Assembly: GCF_015277515.1 (NCBI RefSeq)
Contig: NZ_CP063767.1
Coordinates: forward strand, 1,922,001-1,986,000
Direction of reading: 5' to 3'
DNA: 64,000 nucleotides
Origin: Thermophilibacter immobilis
GTDB taxonomy: Bacteria; Actinomycetota; Coriobacteriia; Coriobacteriales; Atopobiaceae
Shown: positions 55,846 through 63,890 of the stretch, piece by piece
How the letters are laid out: every line of letters starts with the position of its first letter
Numbering within the stretch: position 1 is the first letter of the stretch
Made by a program: the position numbers and the translations under genes
Notes under the pieces: model-generated
Database searches by the model: none
Told to the model about the DNA's origin: nothing
The model's input: the letters and a program-made list of their open reading frames with translations, nothing else

Positions 55846-57048
55846 ATGGAGCTCATTATCTGCGACATATCGGCACTTCTTTACTGGCGTACCCCGCCAG
55901 TGGTTCGTCTTCTGGCCGGCGCGCCCGAGGACGATGGGCTGCTGCGTAGTTTGATGGACCCCCGTCTTTCTCGACTGCGCACCGAGTTGGAGGAAATGGG
56001 AGCGCGCTTCCCGTTACCGAGAAGTGCACACTACGGAGCGGAGACCTCCGCCCTTCTTGAGGAGAACAGGCTTGTTGGCCCCAGCGTCACGGTGCCCGTT
56101 GACTTGCTCGTATCCTCCCCAGACGAGAGGCGACCTTCCGTGCTCTGCCGCCCACGGCTCTGGAGTGCCCCTTTGGTAGCGGGCTCCACGCGAAGAGTCT
56201 CGCCGGGTCTCCTTGTCACGTCACCCCTGTTGACCCTGCAGCAGCTCGCCGCCCGCTCAACGCTCACGCGAACGGTCATGCTTGCCTCCGAGCTCTGCGG
56301 AACCTTCTCCGTCTATGAGCCTCCTTCGCCCCTTGCGGCCTTACTCCAAGAGCTCTGCGATGAGGGCCGCCTCTCCCTGCTGGGCGGGTGGAGGCCCGCA
56401 CTCGATGAAAACGGGCAGCTCACCGATCTCTGGTCACGCCCTGCACTGCTAAAGATACCGAAGGCATTGGGGGATCTGAGCGCCAGCTCAGCCTCCCGCG
56501 GGCGAGCACGGCTCATCGAAGCTCTCAAACTCACCGTGCCTCGTGCGGCCTCACCTTTGGAGGTGCGCAGCGGCATGCTTCTGGGACTTCCGACCTGCCG
56601 AGGTGGGGAGGGGTACGCGAGATTTGTGCACAACCAGAGAATCGTGCTCTCCCCTGAGGCGCGTCTCATCGCTCGAAGGTCAAGCTGCTTCTGCGACCTC
56701 TTCTGGGGCAGACTCGATCTTGAATGTCACAGCGCCCGATTTCACTCGGGCAGAACGTCCACGCTCTCCGATGCCGACCGAGCCGACGCGCTCGAGCTCA
56801 TGGGCATCGACGTTGAGTTTGCCACTCACGGCCAGATTGTGAGTCCCGAGCGGTTCGCCGCGCTCTCGCATCTTGTGGCAGACAAACTTGGACAAGAGGT
56901 GCTCTGCAAGACAGCTCTGCAGCAGAGAAGAACGTGCGAGCTACGTGACGAGCTTTTTACGAGCTGGGCGGAACTGCCCTTGTGTAAGCGCAGGGGCCTA
57001 GCGCGCCGCCACGTCACCGCTGCCCCGCTCCTCTTCAGAAAATCCTGA
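55846..57048 (+). CDS. AbiEi/DUF559-like putative endonuclease-domain protein
   Basis: Function unknown. The 400 residues begin MELIICDISALLYWRTPPV, the kind of start seen in coriobacterial AbiEi/DUF559-like proteins. Residues 236-249 (SPLEVRSGMLLGLP) and 280-300 (CDLFWGRLDLECHSARFH with flanks) resemble the restriction-endonuclease-like DUF559 core, in which an Asp and an E-x-D pair coordinate metal; here the pair is Glu293-Cys-His295, so catalysis may be altered or lost. The frame ends with DADRADALELMGIDVEFATH, typical of the family's last helix and strand. It is flanked by copies A and B of a 106-bp repeat, and its TGA stop is the first triplet of copy B. No clear ribosome-binding site is seen. 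The assignment is from motif memory only. Confidence 0.6.
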   Translation: MELIICDISALLYWRTPPVVRLLAGAPEDDGLLRSLMDPRLSRLRTELEEMGARFPLPRSAHYGAETSALLEENRLVGPSVTVPVDLLVSSPDERRPSVLCRPRLWSAPLVAGSTRRVSPGLLVTSPLLTLQQLAARSTLTRTVMLASELCGTFSVYEPPSPLAALLQELCDEGRLSLLGGWRPALDENGQLTDLWSRPALLKIPKALGDLSASSASRGRARLIEALKLTVPRAASPLEVRSGMLLGLPTCRGGEGYARFVHNQRIVLSPEARLIARRSSCFCDLFWGRLDLECHSARFHSGRTSTLSDADRADALELMGIDVEFATHGQIVSPERFAALSHLVADKLGQEVLCKTALQQRRTCELRDELFTSWAELPLCKRRGLARRHVTAAPLLFRKS

Positions 57049-57151
57049 CTTTTGTAAGAGCAGCCTCTAGGAACATACACTTTCTCTTGTTCATAGTCTG
57101 ATACCGCAACATCAATATGCATACTAAAAAGGATGGCTCTCACAAAAGTCA
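57046..57151. repeat. 106-bp element, copy B
   Basis: Starts TGACTTTTGTAAGAGC and ends GCTCTCACAAAAGTCA, a 16-bp terminal inverted repeat with one mismatch. Its first three bases supply the stop codon of the upstream gene. It lies between that gene and the convergent LysR gene. Interior sequence is A/T-rich and unlike copies A and C. Confidence 0.88.
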
Positions 57152-57197
57152 CGATTCGGAGAGAGCCGGGAACTCGCTATTCAGTGAGGTCAGCGCG

Positions 57198-58052
57198 CTA
57201 TCTAGGTAGGTAGCCGAGAAACGCGGAGGCGGCATGCGAGAGCTCGTCCGGCGTGCGATGCACGAGATAGATGCTGCGGTAGGCTGGGGCCGCAAGATGG
57301 CGGACATCCACGGCAAGCGCGGTCCTCTCGAGCGCGAGGCTCGGCAGCAAAGAGACGCCCAAGCCCGCCTCCACCATGGCAAGGATAGCCGTGATGTCAG
57401 AGGTCACGAAGCGTACGCAGGGGTTCTCAAGTTCACGCTGGAGAAGGGGTGCCGTCTCGGAGTCGGCAATGAAGCGCCCGCCCACGAGCCGCTCGACGGG
57501 GATGCTGCCTATTTCGCCCGCAAAGTATCCCTTCGGCGCCACGATTACGATCTCGTCACGGTCGAACAGCGACGCAACGCATCCGATCGACTTGACCAGC
57601 TCACGAGGAACAAAGGCCAGGTCAACCTTACCGTCAAGCATCAGGTGCTCGGCCTCCCCGTAGGTGCACTCGTGGATGTCTGCCTCAAGGAGCGGATGGT
57701 CAGCCAGAAAACGTCCCAGCGGCTCCGCAAGCCTCCAGGACACGATGCTCGAGGGAGCGGCAAGGCTCACGGTTCCCGCCTCGAGGCCTCGAAGGTCTCC
57801 CACGTGGCGGACCAGCGCCTCGTACGCCTCGCACACGCTCCGAGCATCGTGCAGCAGCTGGCCACCTTCCTGCGTGAGGCGAAGCGATGGCCCTCGACGC
57901 TCGAAGAGGCGCGCGCCCCAGTCCTCCTCGAGGCTCGAGACCATGCGGCTCGCCGTCGACTGGGCGCATCCGAGCTCCTCGGCGGCGCGCGTCAGGCTTC
58001 CCAGCCGAGCGGCGGTGGCAAACACTTGAATCTTGCGCACGTTCGCGTCCAT
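57198..58052 (-). CDS. LysR-family transcriptional regulator
   Basis: Predicted DNA-binding regulator of unknown effector. The start was set at ATG 58052 (MDANVRKIQVFATAARLGSL), giving 284 residues. The winged-helix region AAEELGCAQSTASRMVSSLE near residue 26 and the periplasmic-binding-fold effector domain (about 90-280) are evident. It lies downstream of and in the same direction as the amidohydrolase and permease genes, which it may regulate. Confidence 0.9.
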   Translation of the reverse strand: MDANVRKIQVFATAARLGSLTRAAEELGCAQSTASRMVSSLEEDWGARLFERRGPSLRLTQEGGQLLHDARSVCEAYEALVRHVGDLRGLEAGTVSLAAPSSIVSWRLAEPLGRFLADHPLLEADIHECTYGEAEHLMLDGKVDLAFVPRELVKSIGCVASLFDRDEIVIVAPKGYFAGEIGSIPVERLVGGRFIADSETAPLLQRELENPCVRFVTSDITAILAMVEAGLGVSLLPSLALERTALAVDVRHLAAPAYRSIYLVHRTPDELSHAASAFLGYLPR

Positions 58053-58088
58053 CGCCGTCCCTTCCACACGTCGTTGCGAGACATGATA

Positions 58089-58116
58089 GCGCCCCGTCGC
58101 GCGTGCGACGGGGCGC
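58089..58116. terminator. Strong GC-rich hairpin between amidohydrolase and lysR genes
   Basis: Perfect 12-bp stem GCGCCCCGTCGC/GCGACGGGGCGC with a 4-base loop, 32 bp after the amidohydrolase stop. No T tract follows in either direction, so termination would be inefficient or factor-assisted. Confidence 0.5.
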
Positions 58117-58148
58117 CAGAGAGAGCAGCGTCGACAAAAACGTTGACC

Positions 58149-59399
58149 CTACAGGGCACCGCGCACGACGACGTCGCCCTCCTTCATGATGACGTCCATG
58201 TTATCGGGCGTGAGGTCATGGATGTTGGAAGCCACGTCACCCTTAACCACGAGCAGGTCGGCAAGCTTGCCGGCCTCGAGCGAGCCAAACTCGTCCTGCT
58301 TGTGGACCATTCGAGCGCCGTTGAGCGTGGCCGCCTTAATGGTGTCCAGGATGGGGATGCCGGCCTTATCCACGAAGTCATACATCTCGTCAATCGTCAC
58401 GTAGCCGTACGGCGTGACGAAGGAGAACGAGTCGGAGCCGATGGTCAGTGTAACGCCGCAATCATTGGCCTCGCGCAGATTGGCATACGTACGCTGGAGC
58501 TCCTTCTCCACGACGGTGTCTCCGGGAAACTTGTCGTGAATCTCGGGAACGTAGACGGGAGGATACGTGGCATACCAGGTGGGCAGAAAACCAATCGTAG
58601 GCGTAAAAAAGGTACCCTGCTCGGTCATGAGATCCATGGTCTTATCGTCAAGCTCAAAGCCGTGAATGAGCTGCTCACAGCCGGCGCGCACGGAGTCATA
58701 GGCGGCGCTCACCGAGTTGTAGCTGTGCGACCACACGGGGATGCCCACCATCGCGGCTTCGTCGCAGACGGCCTTGATCTCCTCGTAGCAGTAGTGCTGA
58801 TCGCGGCCGGAGTCCCAACGCCAGATGCCGCCGCCGGTGGCCCAGATCTTGATGGCATCGGGGTTCTCGCGCAGGCGGCGACGCACAGCGCGACGCAGCT
58901 CCCACGGGCCGTCGACCTGATCGCCCCAGGGATGCGAGGCCTTGTTGTAGTCCTGCGGCAGACGATGCGAGTCCCCGTGACCGGCGGTGCGGCAGAAGCC
59001 GAGGCCGGTAGCAAAGATGCGTGGGCCCTTCATGATGCCCATGTTGATCACATCGCGTACGGCGATGCCGTTGCGGCCGATCTCGCAGACCGTGGTGAGG
59101 CCGTGCGTCAATGCATCATAGGCTTGCTTGACGGCTACGACCTGCTTCTGCGGGACGGACTCGATGACCCAGTCGTCATCATCATCGGTCAGGTTACCCG
59201 AGAAGTGCAGGTGGCTATCGATGATGCCGGGCATCACAGTCTTGCCCGTAGTGTCCACGACGTCATAGCCCTCGGGCACCTCGGTGCCGAGGCCGGCGTA
59301 GGTGATCTTCTTGTCGTCAACGAGGACGAGGCTGTCTGTCACCGGAGCCGCACCGGTGCCATCGACCAGCGTTCCACCCCTAAATGCATACTTACCCAT
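58149..59399 (-). CDS. Amidohydrolase family protein (imidazolonepropionase-like)
   Basis: Metal-dependent hydrolase of cyclic amides or peptides; substrate unknown. The start was set at ATG 59399 (MGKYAFRGGTLVDGTGAAPV), 5 bases after GGAGG, giving 416 residues. The TIM-barrel metal ligands are in DSHLHFSGN, a possible carboxylated-Lys strand in AIKIWATGGGIW, His in WSHSYNSV and HGFELDD, and the final Asp in TIGSDSFSF. An APC-family permease gene lies 41 bp upstream, suggesting uptake and hydrolysis of one compound. The C-terminus returns to the small beta-domain (GSLEAGKLADLLVV). Confidence 0.9.
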   Translation of the reverse strand: MGKYAFRGGTLVDGTGAAPVTDSLVLVDDKKITYAGLGTEVPEGYDVVDTTGKTVMPGIIDSHLHFSGNLTDDDDDWVIESVPQKQVVAVKQAYDALTHGLTTVCEIGRNGIAVRDVINMGIMKGPRIFATGLGFCRTAGHGDSHRLPQDYNKASHPWGDQVDGPWELRRAVRRRLRENPDAIKIWATGGGIWRWDSGRDQHYCYEEIKAVCDEAAMVGIPVWSHSYNSVSAAYDSVRAGCEQLIHGFELDDKTMDLMTEQGTFFTPTIGFLPTWYATYPPVYVPEIHDKFPGDTVVEKELQRTYANLREANDCGVTLTIGSDSFSFVTPYGYVTIDEMYDFVDKAGIPILDTIKAATLNGARMVHKQDEFGSLEAGKLADLLVVKGDVASNIHDLTPDNMDVIMKEGDVVVRGAL

Positions 59400-59440
59400 G
59401 CTTTCCTCCATTCGCCGCAAACCTGCTAACTAGCTTTCCG

Positions 59441-60925
59441 CTATCTTTTGCTCCCCTGCCCCGCGGATGCCGAGGCGGGTGCTGGTGTTCTGTCGCGCCC
59501 GCGAGCGCCTCCGAAAACAATGAGAACGACCGCCCCCACCAGAATCCACGCGGCCGTGATAGCCCACTCCACACCCGAAAGCGCCGCCGGGCTTATCGGA
59601 ACGACCATGAGGGCGATGATGGTGAGACCGGCAACAATGGCGCACACCATGCCTGCCTTCCCGCCGTTGACCTTGTAGGGTCGCGACAGGTTCGGCTCAG
59701 TGCGACGCAGCTTGAGACAGGCGAATCCCGCCATCGTGCACGCGAAGATGAATCCGAGCGAGGCCACGTTGGTAAGCGGGACGAGCATGTTGCGACCCAG
59801 AAACGGACCCACAAGCGTGAGCACGCCCATCACGACGAGCGCCTTTTTGGGCGTGCCCGTTCTGGGGTCGATCTCGCCAAAGGACATCGGCAGCATCTGC
59901 TTGCGCCCCATGGCCAGCATGAGTCGGCTCGACGCGCCAAAAAACGAGTTCATCGGACCTAGGGGCCCCAGGGTAGCGATGATGAGCATCGCAACGTAGA
60001 AGAACAGGCTGATGCGCTCGAGGACGGCCAGAGCGGGAACGGAGGACTGGACGAACTCGTGCCAGTCGACGATCGTGCCAAACGAGTAGATGCACACGAG
60101 GTAGAAGACCCCTGAGGCCAGAAGTGCAATGGCCGGCACGAGCCCGAACTTCTTCCAGTCGATGTTCTCGGACGCCTCTTCGGCCTGCTGAGGGATCGTG
60201 TCAAATCCCGCATAGAAGAACGGGGTCATGACAAGCACTGCGACGATGCCACCCAGAAGACTCGTGGCCTCAGTCGAGCTCCCGCCTGCCCCCTCCGCAA
60301 CTCGCGAGAACACGGGCAGCGCATTCTGGGGCGAGCCGGTCATGAACGAGACAACCATGGCGAGCACCATGCCGGCAAGAAGGGCCTTAGTAAGAAAGCT
60401 CGACAGTTTGGCAGCCGCGCCCGCGCCCCTGAAGTTGAGAAAGATGACGAGAATCGCAAAGGCCAGCGCGATAACGGTAGGCCAGAGGTAGACGTCTGCC
60501 CCCAGAAGCGTGTAGAGCTTCACCGAGCGCAGCCACGCAAGGGCGGAAAACTCGGCGAATCGGTCAGTAAGCAGAGTGGAGATGGCGATGGCCTCCCAAG
60601 GGCACAGGGGAGCGTTGCCCAAAAGCAGCATCCATCCCGTGAAGAACCCCATCTTGCGACCAAAGGTGCGCTCTACGTACTCGATGATGCCGCCCGAAAT
60701 GGGAATGGCCGCCGTGAGCTCGCCGAAGCACATGCCGATGGGGACGAGGAAGAGAGCTCCTATCGCAAACGCAATCATGGCAGGAACGGGACCGCCGCCC
60801 AAGATCATCCAGTCGCCCACGAGCAGGACCCACCCGGTCCCGATGATGGCACCAAATCCAATGGTGAAGAAGTTGAAGAGAGTGAGCTCCTTCTTCATGC
60901 CCCCGGATGCCGCGGTAGCCACCAT
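59441..60925 (-). CDS. APC-superfamily amino acid permease
   Basis: Membrane transporter for an amino acid or amine. The start was set at ATG 60925 (MVATAASGGMKKELTLFNFF), preceded by GGAG, giving 494 residues with about twelve membrane helices. The helix-1 unwound segment GFGAIIGTGWVLLVGDW is typical of APC. ISGGIIEYVERTFGRKMGF and FFYAGFDTIPQQAEEASENI are further family landmarks. It is transcribed with the amidohydrolase gene, which probably acts on the transported compound. Confidence 0.92.
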   Translation of the reverse strand: MVATAASGGMKKELTLFNFFTIGFGAIIGTGWVLLVGDWMILGGGPVPAMIAFAIGALFLVPIGMCFGELTAAIPISGGIIEYVERTFGRKMGFFTGWMLLLGNAPLCPWEAIAISTLLTDRFAEFSALAWLRSVKLYTLLGADVYLWPTVIALAFAILVIFLNFRGAGAAAKLSSFLTKALLAGMVLAMVVSFMTGSPQNALPVFSRVAEGAGGSSTEATSLLGGIVAVLVMTPFFYAGFDTIPQQAEEASENIDWKKFGLVPAIALLASGVFYLVCIYSFGTIVDWHEFVQSSVPALAVLERISLFFYVAMLIIATLGPLGPMNSFFGASSRLMLAMGRKQMLPMSFGEIDPRTGTPKKALVVMGVLTLVGPFLGRNMLVPLTNVASLGFIFACTMAGFACLKLRRTEPNLSRPYKVNGGKAGMVCAIVAGLTIIALMVVPISPAALSGVEWAITAAWILVGAVVLIVFGGARGRDRTPAPASASAGQGSKR

Positions 60926-61150
60926 TTTGTTCTCCTTAGGTCGCATCTTGGTCTGAAGCGCACATTATGGTAGGCCCTTGCCTGCGCGGACGGGCCCAGT
61001 CAAGAGGTAAGCGGTAGGCCGCGCTACTTGAGAAGCTGGTTGCAACCAAGGAAAACATCGAACCTTTGACTGCTTAGCATGCACGGGTTGCATGGGCATC
61101 ACGCACCACCGTCCCTGCTGCCACTGCCCCACTCCTCCCCCGGCAAATTC
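60926..61150. other. Gap upstream of the permease gene
   Basis: About 225 bp with no gene. A CATAAT-like -10 lies near 60965 on the minus strand but no suitable -35 was found. The sequence contains GGTTGCAACC, a 10-bp palindrome near 61038, and nothing else that was recognised. Confidence 0.4.
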
Positions 61151-61256
61151 TGACTTTTGTAAGAGCCAGCTTCGGTTTTATTCATTTCTATTCATATGAA
61201 CACAGGTAGATTAATTGAGATATTCAAGCGGAAGAACTCCGCTCTCACAAAAGTCA
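61151..61256. repeat. 106-bp element, copy C
   Basis: Starts TGACTTTTGTAAGAGC and ends GCTCTCACAAAAGTCA, the same 16-bp ends as copy B, and has the same total length. Interior is A/T-rich and unrelated to A and B at the level visible by eye. It ends 11 bp before the first ATG of the HAD phosphatase gene. Confidence 0.88.
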
Positions 61257-61267
61257 GAGTCCCTAGG

Positions 61268-62200
61268 ATGCGGCATCAGAAGCTCGAATCGCGCTCGGGC
61301 TATACTGACGCCGTCCGCAACGGCGACAAGGCGCGACGGGAGGCGAGCAGCCTGATAAAGCTCTTTGCAAGCGACCTTGACGGAACGCTCTTCAACGCCC
61401 TGCACGAGGTTGACGGGACCATACGCGCGGCCCTTGATCGCACGCTCCGGGCGGGTCGCCACGTCGCGCTGGCCACGGGACGCTGCGTACGCTCGACCGC
61501 CGATCTTGGCTTTGGCTCGCTTCCCCTTGACGTCGTCTGCGCAAACGGGGCCCTCATCCTGGGCCCGCGTGGGCAGCTCCTACGTCATGCTCCCCTTGAC
61601 CCGGCAACGCTCGAAGAACTTCTCTCCTGCTTTCCCACCGTCTGCGCAAGCTGCATCGCGCTTGACGGAACCTACGTGAGGGGAAGCCAGGAGCAGCTCG
61701 CCTCCGGCTACCTCATGCCGCGCGGGCTCGTGGGCGTTCTCATCAAACGACGAATGCAGCGCAACGCGCAAAGCGGCGAGTTTCACTTCGATCGGACAGC
61801 CTCGGACATCCTGAGAAAGGACGTCTGCAAGGTCAACGTGCGCGAGAAGGACCCGGGGCTCAGGCGTGAGCTCGACGCCTTTGTCGCCGATCATGCGAGC
61901 ACAATTACGAACGCCTCCTTTGACGGCGACCTCTTCGAGCTCACCGATGCGAGCGTGAACAAGGGCTCGGCCGTCGCCTGGCTTGCGCGCCATCTTGACG
62001 TAGGCGAGGACGAGGTCGCCGTCTATGGGGACGGTGGCAACGACCTGGCGATGCTCTCGCGCTTCGAGCACGCCTATGCCACCCGAGGTGCCAGCGACGA
62101 GGCCAAGCGCGCCGCCGGGAGCGTCTTGGGCTCATGCGCGTTTCACGCCGTGCCCCGCCACCTGCTGCGGACCGTACGCCGAGAAGGGCCGTTGGAGTAG
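61268..62200 (+). CDS. HAD-superfamily Cof-type phosphatase
   Basis: Predicted sugar- or cofactor-phosphate phosphatase. Motif I FASDLDGTLF lies near residue 31 from the ATG at 61268, and motif IV is VYGDGGNDLAMLSRF. The length from ATG 61268 is 310 residues. Family members begin at the equivalent of IKLFASDLDGT; here a GGAGG lies 8 bases before a CTG at 61352 that would start MIKLFASD, so the real start could be that CTG. The ATG at 61268 has no ribosome-binding site. Function is certain at superfamily level only. Confidence 0.88.
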   Translation: MRHQKLESRSGYTDAVRNGDKARREASSLIKLFASDLDGTLFNALHEVDGTIRAALDRTLRAGRHVALATGRCVRSTADLGFGSLPLDVVCANGALILGPRGQLLRHAPLDPATLEELLSCFPTVCASCIALDGTYVRGSQEQLASGYLMPRGLVGVLIKRRMQRNAQSGEFHFDRTASDILRKDVCKVNVREKDPGLRRELDAFVADHASTITNASFDGDLFELTDASVNKGSAVAWLARHLDVGEDEVAVYGDGGNDLAMLSRFEHAYATRGASDEAKRAAGSVLGSCAFHAVPRHLLRTVRREGPLE

Positions 62201-62229
62201 CCGCGAACCCGCTGAGAGCCCCCCCCGCT

Positions 62230-62748
62230 TTACCCAGCGTCTGCCAGCCTCTTCCACTTTCTGATCTTGGTGCGAAACGTCGTGAACGGAGCGACCGTGT
62301 TGATATGAATCCACTTCCACACCGGCCACGCTGAGGGAGTGGACGCCGCCCACGCGCGCTGCTCCTCTCCGAACAGCTCGTCCTCTGAGAGGGAGCGTAC
62401 CCAAGCGCACACGGCATCGACGCCCTGGTCAAACGCCTCGGCTAGCTTCGTAGGCGGGGCGTCCTCCCATCTTGCATAAAAGGACTCATAGAGCTTGCCC
62501 AGACGACCCCAGGTAAAGCCCGGGGCGGGAGTTACAACCGCGCTACCAGACCGCTCATCGCGCTCCCAACCGAGCAGCAGTTCCATCCAACCCAGCTGGT
62601 AGGCGATCATCTGACGAGGAGTTCGGTCTACACCTTCAACAAGAACGCCCCAACAATCAGCGGGGACGTCCGTGAACTCTGTGATGAACAGTCGTGCGCG
62701 CTTTTCTATCTCGTCGGCAAGCTCGTCGCCGGACTCGTATGACCTCAC
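62230..62748 (-). CDS. ClbS/DfsB-family four-helix-bundle protein
   Basis: The family (former DUF1706) includes ClbS, the colibactin self-resistance hydrolase, but most members have no known role. The 172 residues show the family segments RTPRQMIAYQLGWMELLLGW and the ending WKWIHINTVAPFTTFRTKIR with KWKR. It is convergent with the HAD gene. No colibactin-type genes are nearby, so general stress or nucleoside-related function cannot be distinguished. Confidence 0.85.
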   Translation of the reverse strand: MRSYESGDELADEIEKRARLFITEFTDVPADCWGVLVEGVDRTPRQMIAYQLGWMELLLGWERDERSGSAVVTPAPGFTWGRLGKLYESFYARWEDAPPTKLAEAFDQGVDAVCAWVRSLSEDELFGEEQRAWAASTPSAWPVWKWIHINTVAPFTTFRTKIRKWKRLADAG

Positions 62749-62885
62749 GGGACACCTCCAAGGACCTAGACGGTCGACTAGGCAATCAGCCTATCGCAGT
62801 ATCCCCAAAGGGTCGACAGCGCCTCGGCAGGCGTGAGCCCGATGTCCTATCCTCTTTCTAGGCGACGACGAGTCTGGAGCTTCCC

Positions 62886-63503
62886 ATGAACATCCCTCTC
62901 TTGGTCACGATTCTGCTTGCGCTCCTCTTTATATCTGTCGACGCGTGGAAGGCCCGCAAGCGCAAGAAGCAGACGAACGAGGCGCTCTCCGAGCTCACCA
63001 AGGCCCTGCTCAAGAAGGATTTTGCGACCTACGAGTCCCTTATCGACAAGAACGAAAACCTAGGCCTCTTCCCACGCTTCAACGCAAGCTACATGCGCCT
63101 GGAGGGGGCCATCGCCAAGGATGACGAGAGACGCGCAAGCAAGATTCTGCGCGAGATGAACGTATCGAGCCTCGTAGAGCGCCAACGCGCCGCCGCTGCC
63201 AACCTCGCCTTTAGCTATTACATGAACCGAGACGACTATCCCACGGCAAAGACCTGGCTCGAGGTCATCGAGGCCCTCAAGGGTAGCGACGCTCTCAAGA
63301 CCAGGTCAGCCTGGCTCTACGACGCCTACGCCGAGCACGGAGACGCGCACCTTGACGAGGTGCTCGCCGCGATGGAGAAGGCCACGGGGCCCGAGCGCGG
63401 CTACTACGAGAACATCGCGGCACAGATCTATCGCAACCGCGGAGAAGCCGAGAAGGCCGAGGGGTACGACCGAGCAGCACGCGAGCACCTGCAGCAGCGC
63501 TAA
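62886..63503 (+). CDS. Membrane-anchored TPR-like protein of unknown function
   Basis: Not recognised as a named family. The start ATG 62886 is 6 bases after GGAG. Residues 3-19 are a single membrane helix (PLLVTILLALLFISVDA) followed by a basic KARKRKKQ stop-transfer. The remaining 180 residues are alpha-helical with spaced Ala/Tyr/Leu patterns (LAFSYYMNRDDYPTAKTWLE, YYENIAAQIYRNRGEAEKAE) typical of tetratricopeptide-like repeats, suggesting a protein-protein-interaction scaffold on the cytosolic side. No operon partner. Confidence 0.7.
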   Translation: MNIPLLVTILLALLFISVDAWKARKRKKQTNEALSELTKALLKKDFATYESLIDKNENLGLFPRFNASYMRLEGAIAKDDERRASKILREMNVSSLVERQRAAAANLAFSYYMNRDDYPTAKTWLEVIEALKGSDALKTRSAWLYDAYAEHGDAHLDEVLAAMEKATGPERGYYENIAAQIYRNRGEAEKAEGYDRAAREHLQQR

Positions 63504-63568
63504 GAGGATGGTCGAGCCCGAGCCGCTCGGCTCTTCGAGCAGTAGAAAACCTGATGGCTAAGATGGGG

Positions 63569-63890
63569 CTATCTCTCGGCGTAGTGATCTTTGGCCGAGT
63601 AAGCTCTCAGCTCGTCGCCCGTCACTGAGGAAATAGGCCTGTTCTCCTGGCCTATCCTCCTTGACCACATGCCCACATAGTTGCCCTGCAGTGGATCCGG
63701 CTTGCCCAGGCTCGAGCCTATTGCGCAGACAGGGACTGAATGCAATGCGGAGGTTCTCCATCAGGTTGTCGTAGTCACGAGCGCTGATGACGACCACGTT
63801 GGCGCTGGGGTCTCTGCTCGTGACGAGCAAAGGCGCCGCATCATCCCGAATCTTATCGAGATATCTGCGCAAGTGTGGCCAGGCCCTATC
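63569..63890 (-). pseudogene. Decayed YefM-YoeB toxin-antitoxin module
   Basis: Two halves of the module remain in different frames. The first reads as the YefM/Phd antitoxin core (LRRYLDKIRDDAAPLLVTSR, then VVVISARDYDNLMENL, about 63740-63890). The second, in another frame, reads as the YoeB toxin C-terminus (GKPDPLQGNYVGMWSRRIGQ ... KDHYAER, about 63569-63706) ending at TAG 63569-63571. The antitoxin C-terminus and the toxin N-terminus are missing, as if by one deletion across the junction near 63735. The antitoxin N-terminus is also degenerate. A functional pair would need both halves, so this is a relic. Confidence 0.75.
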
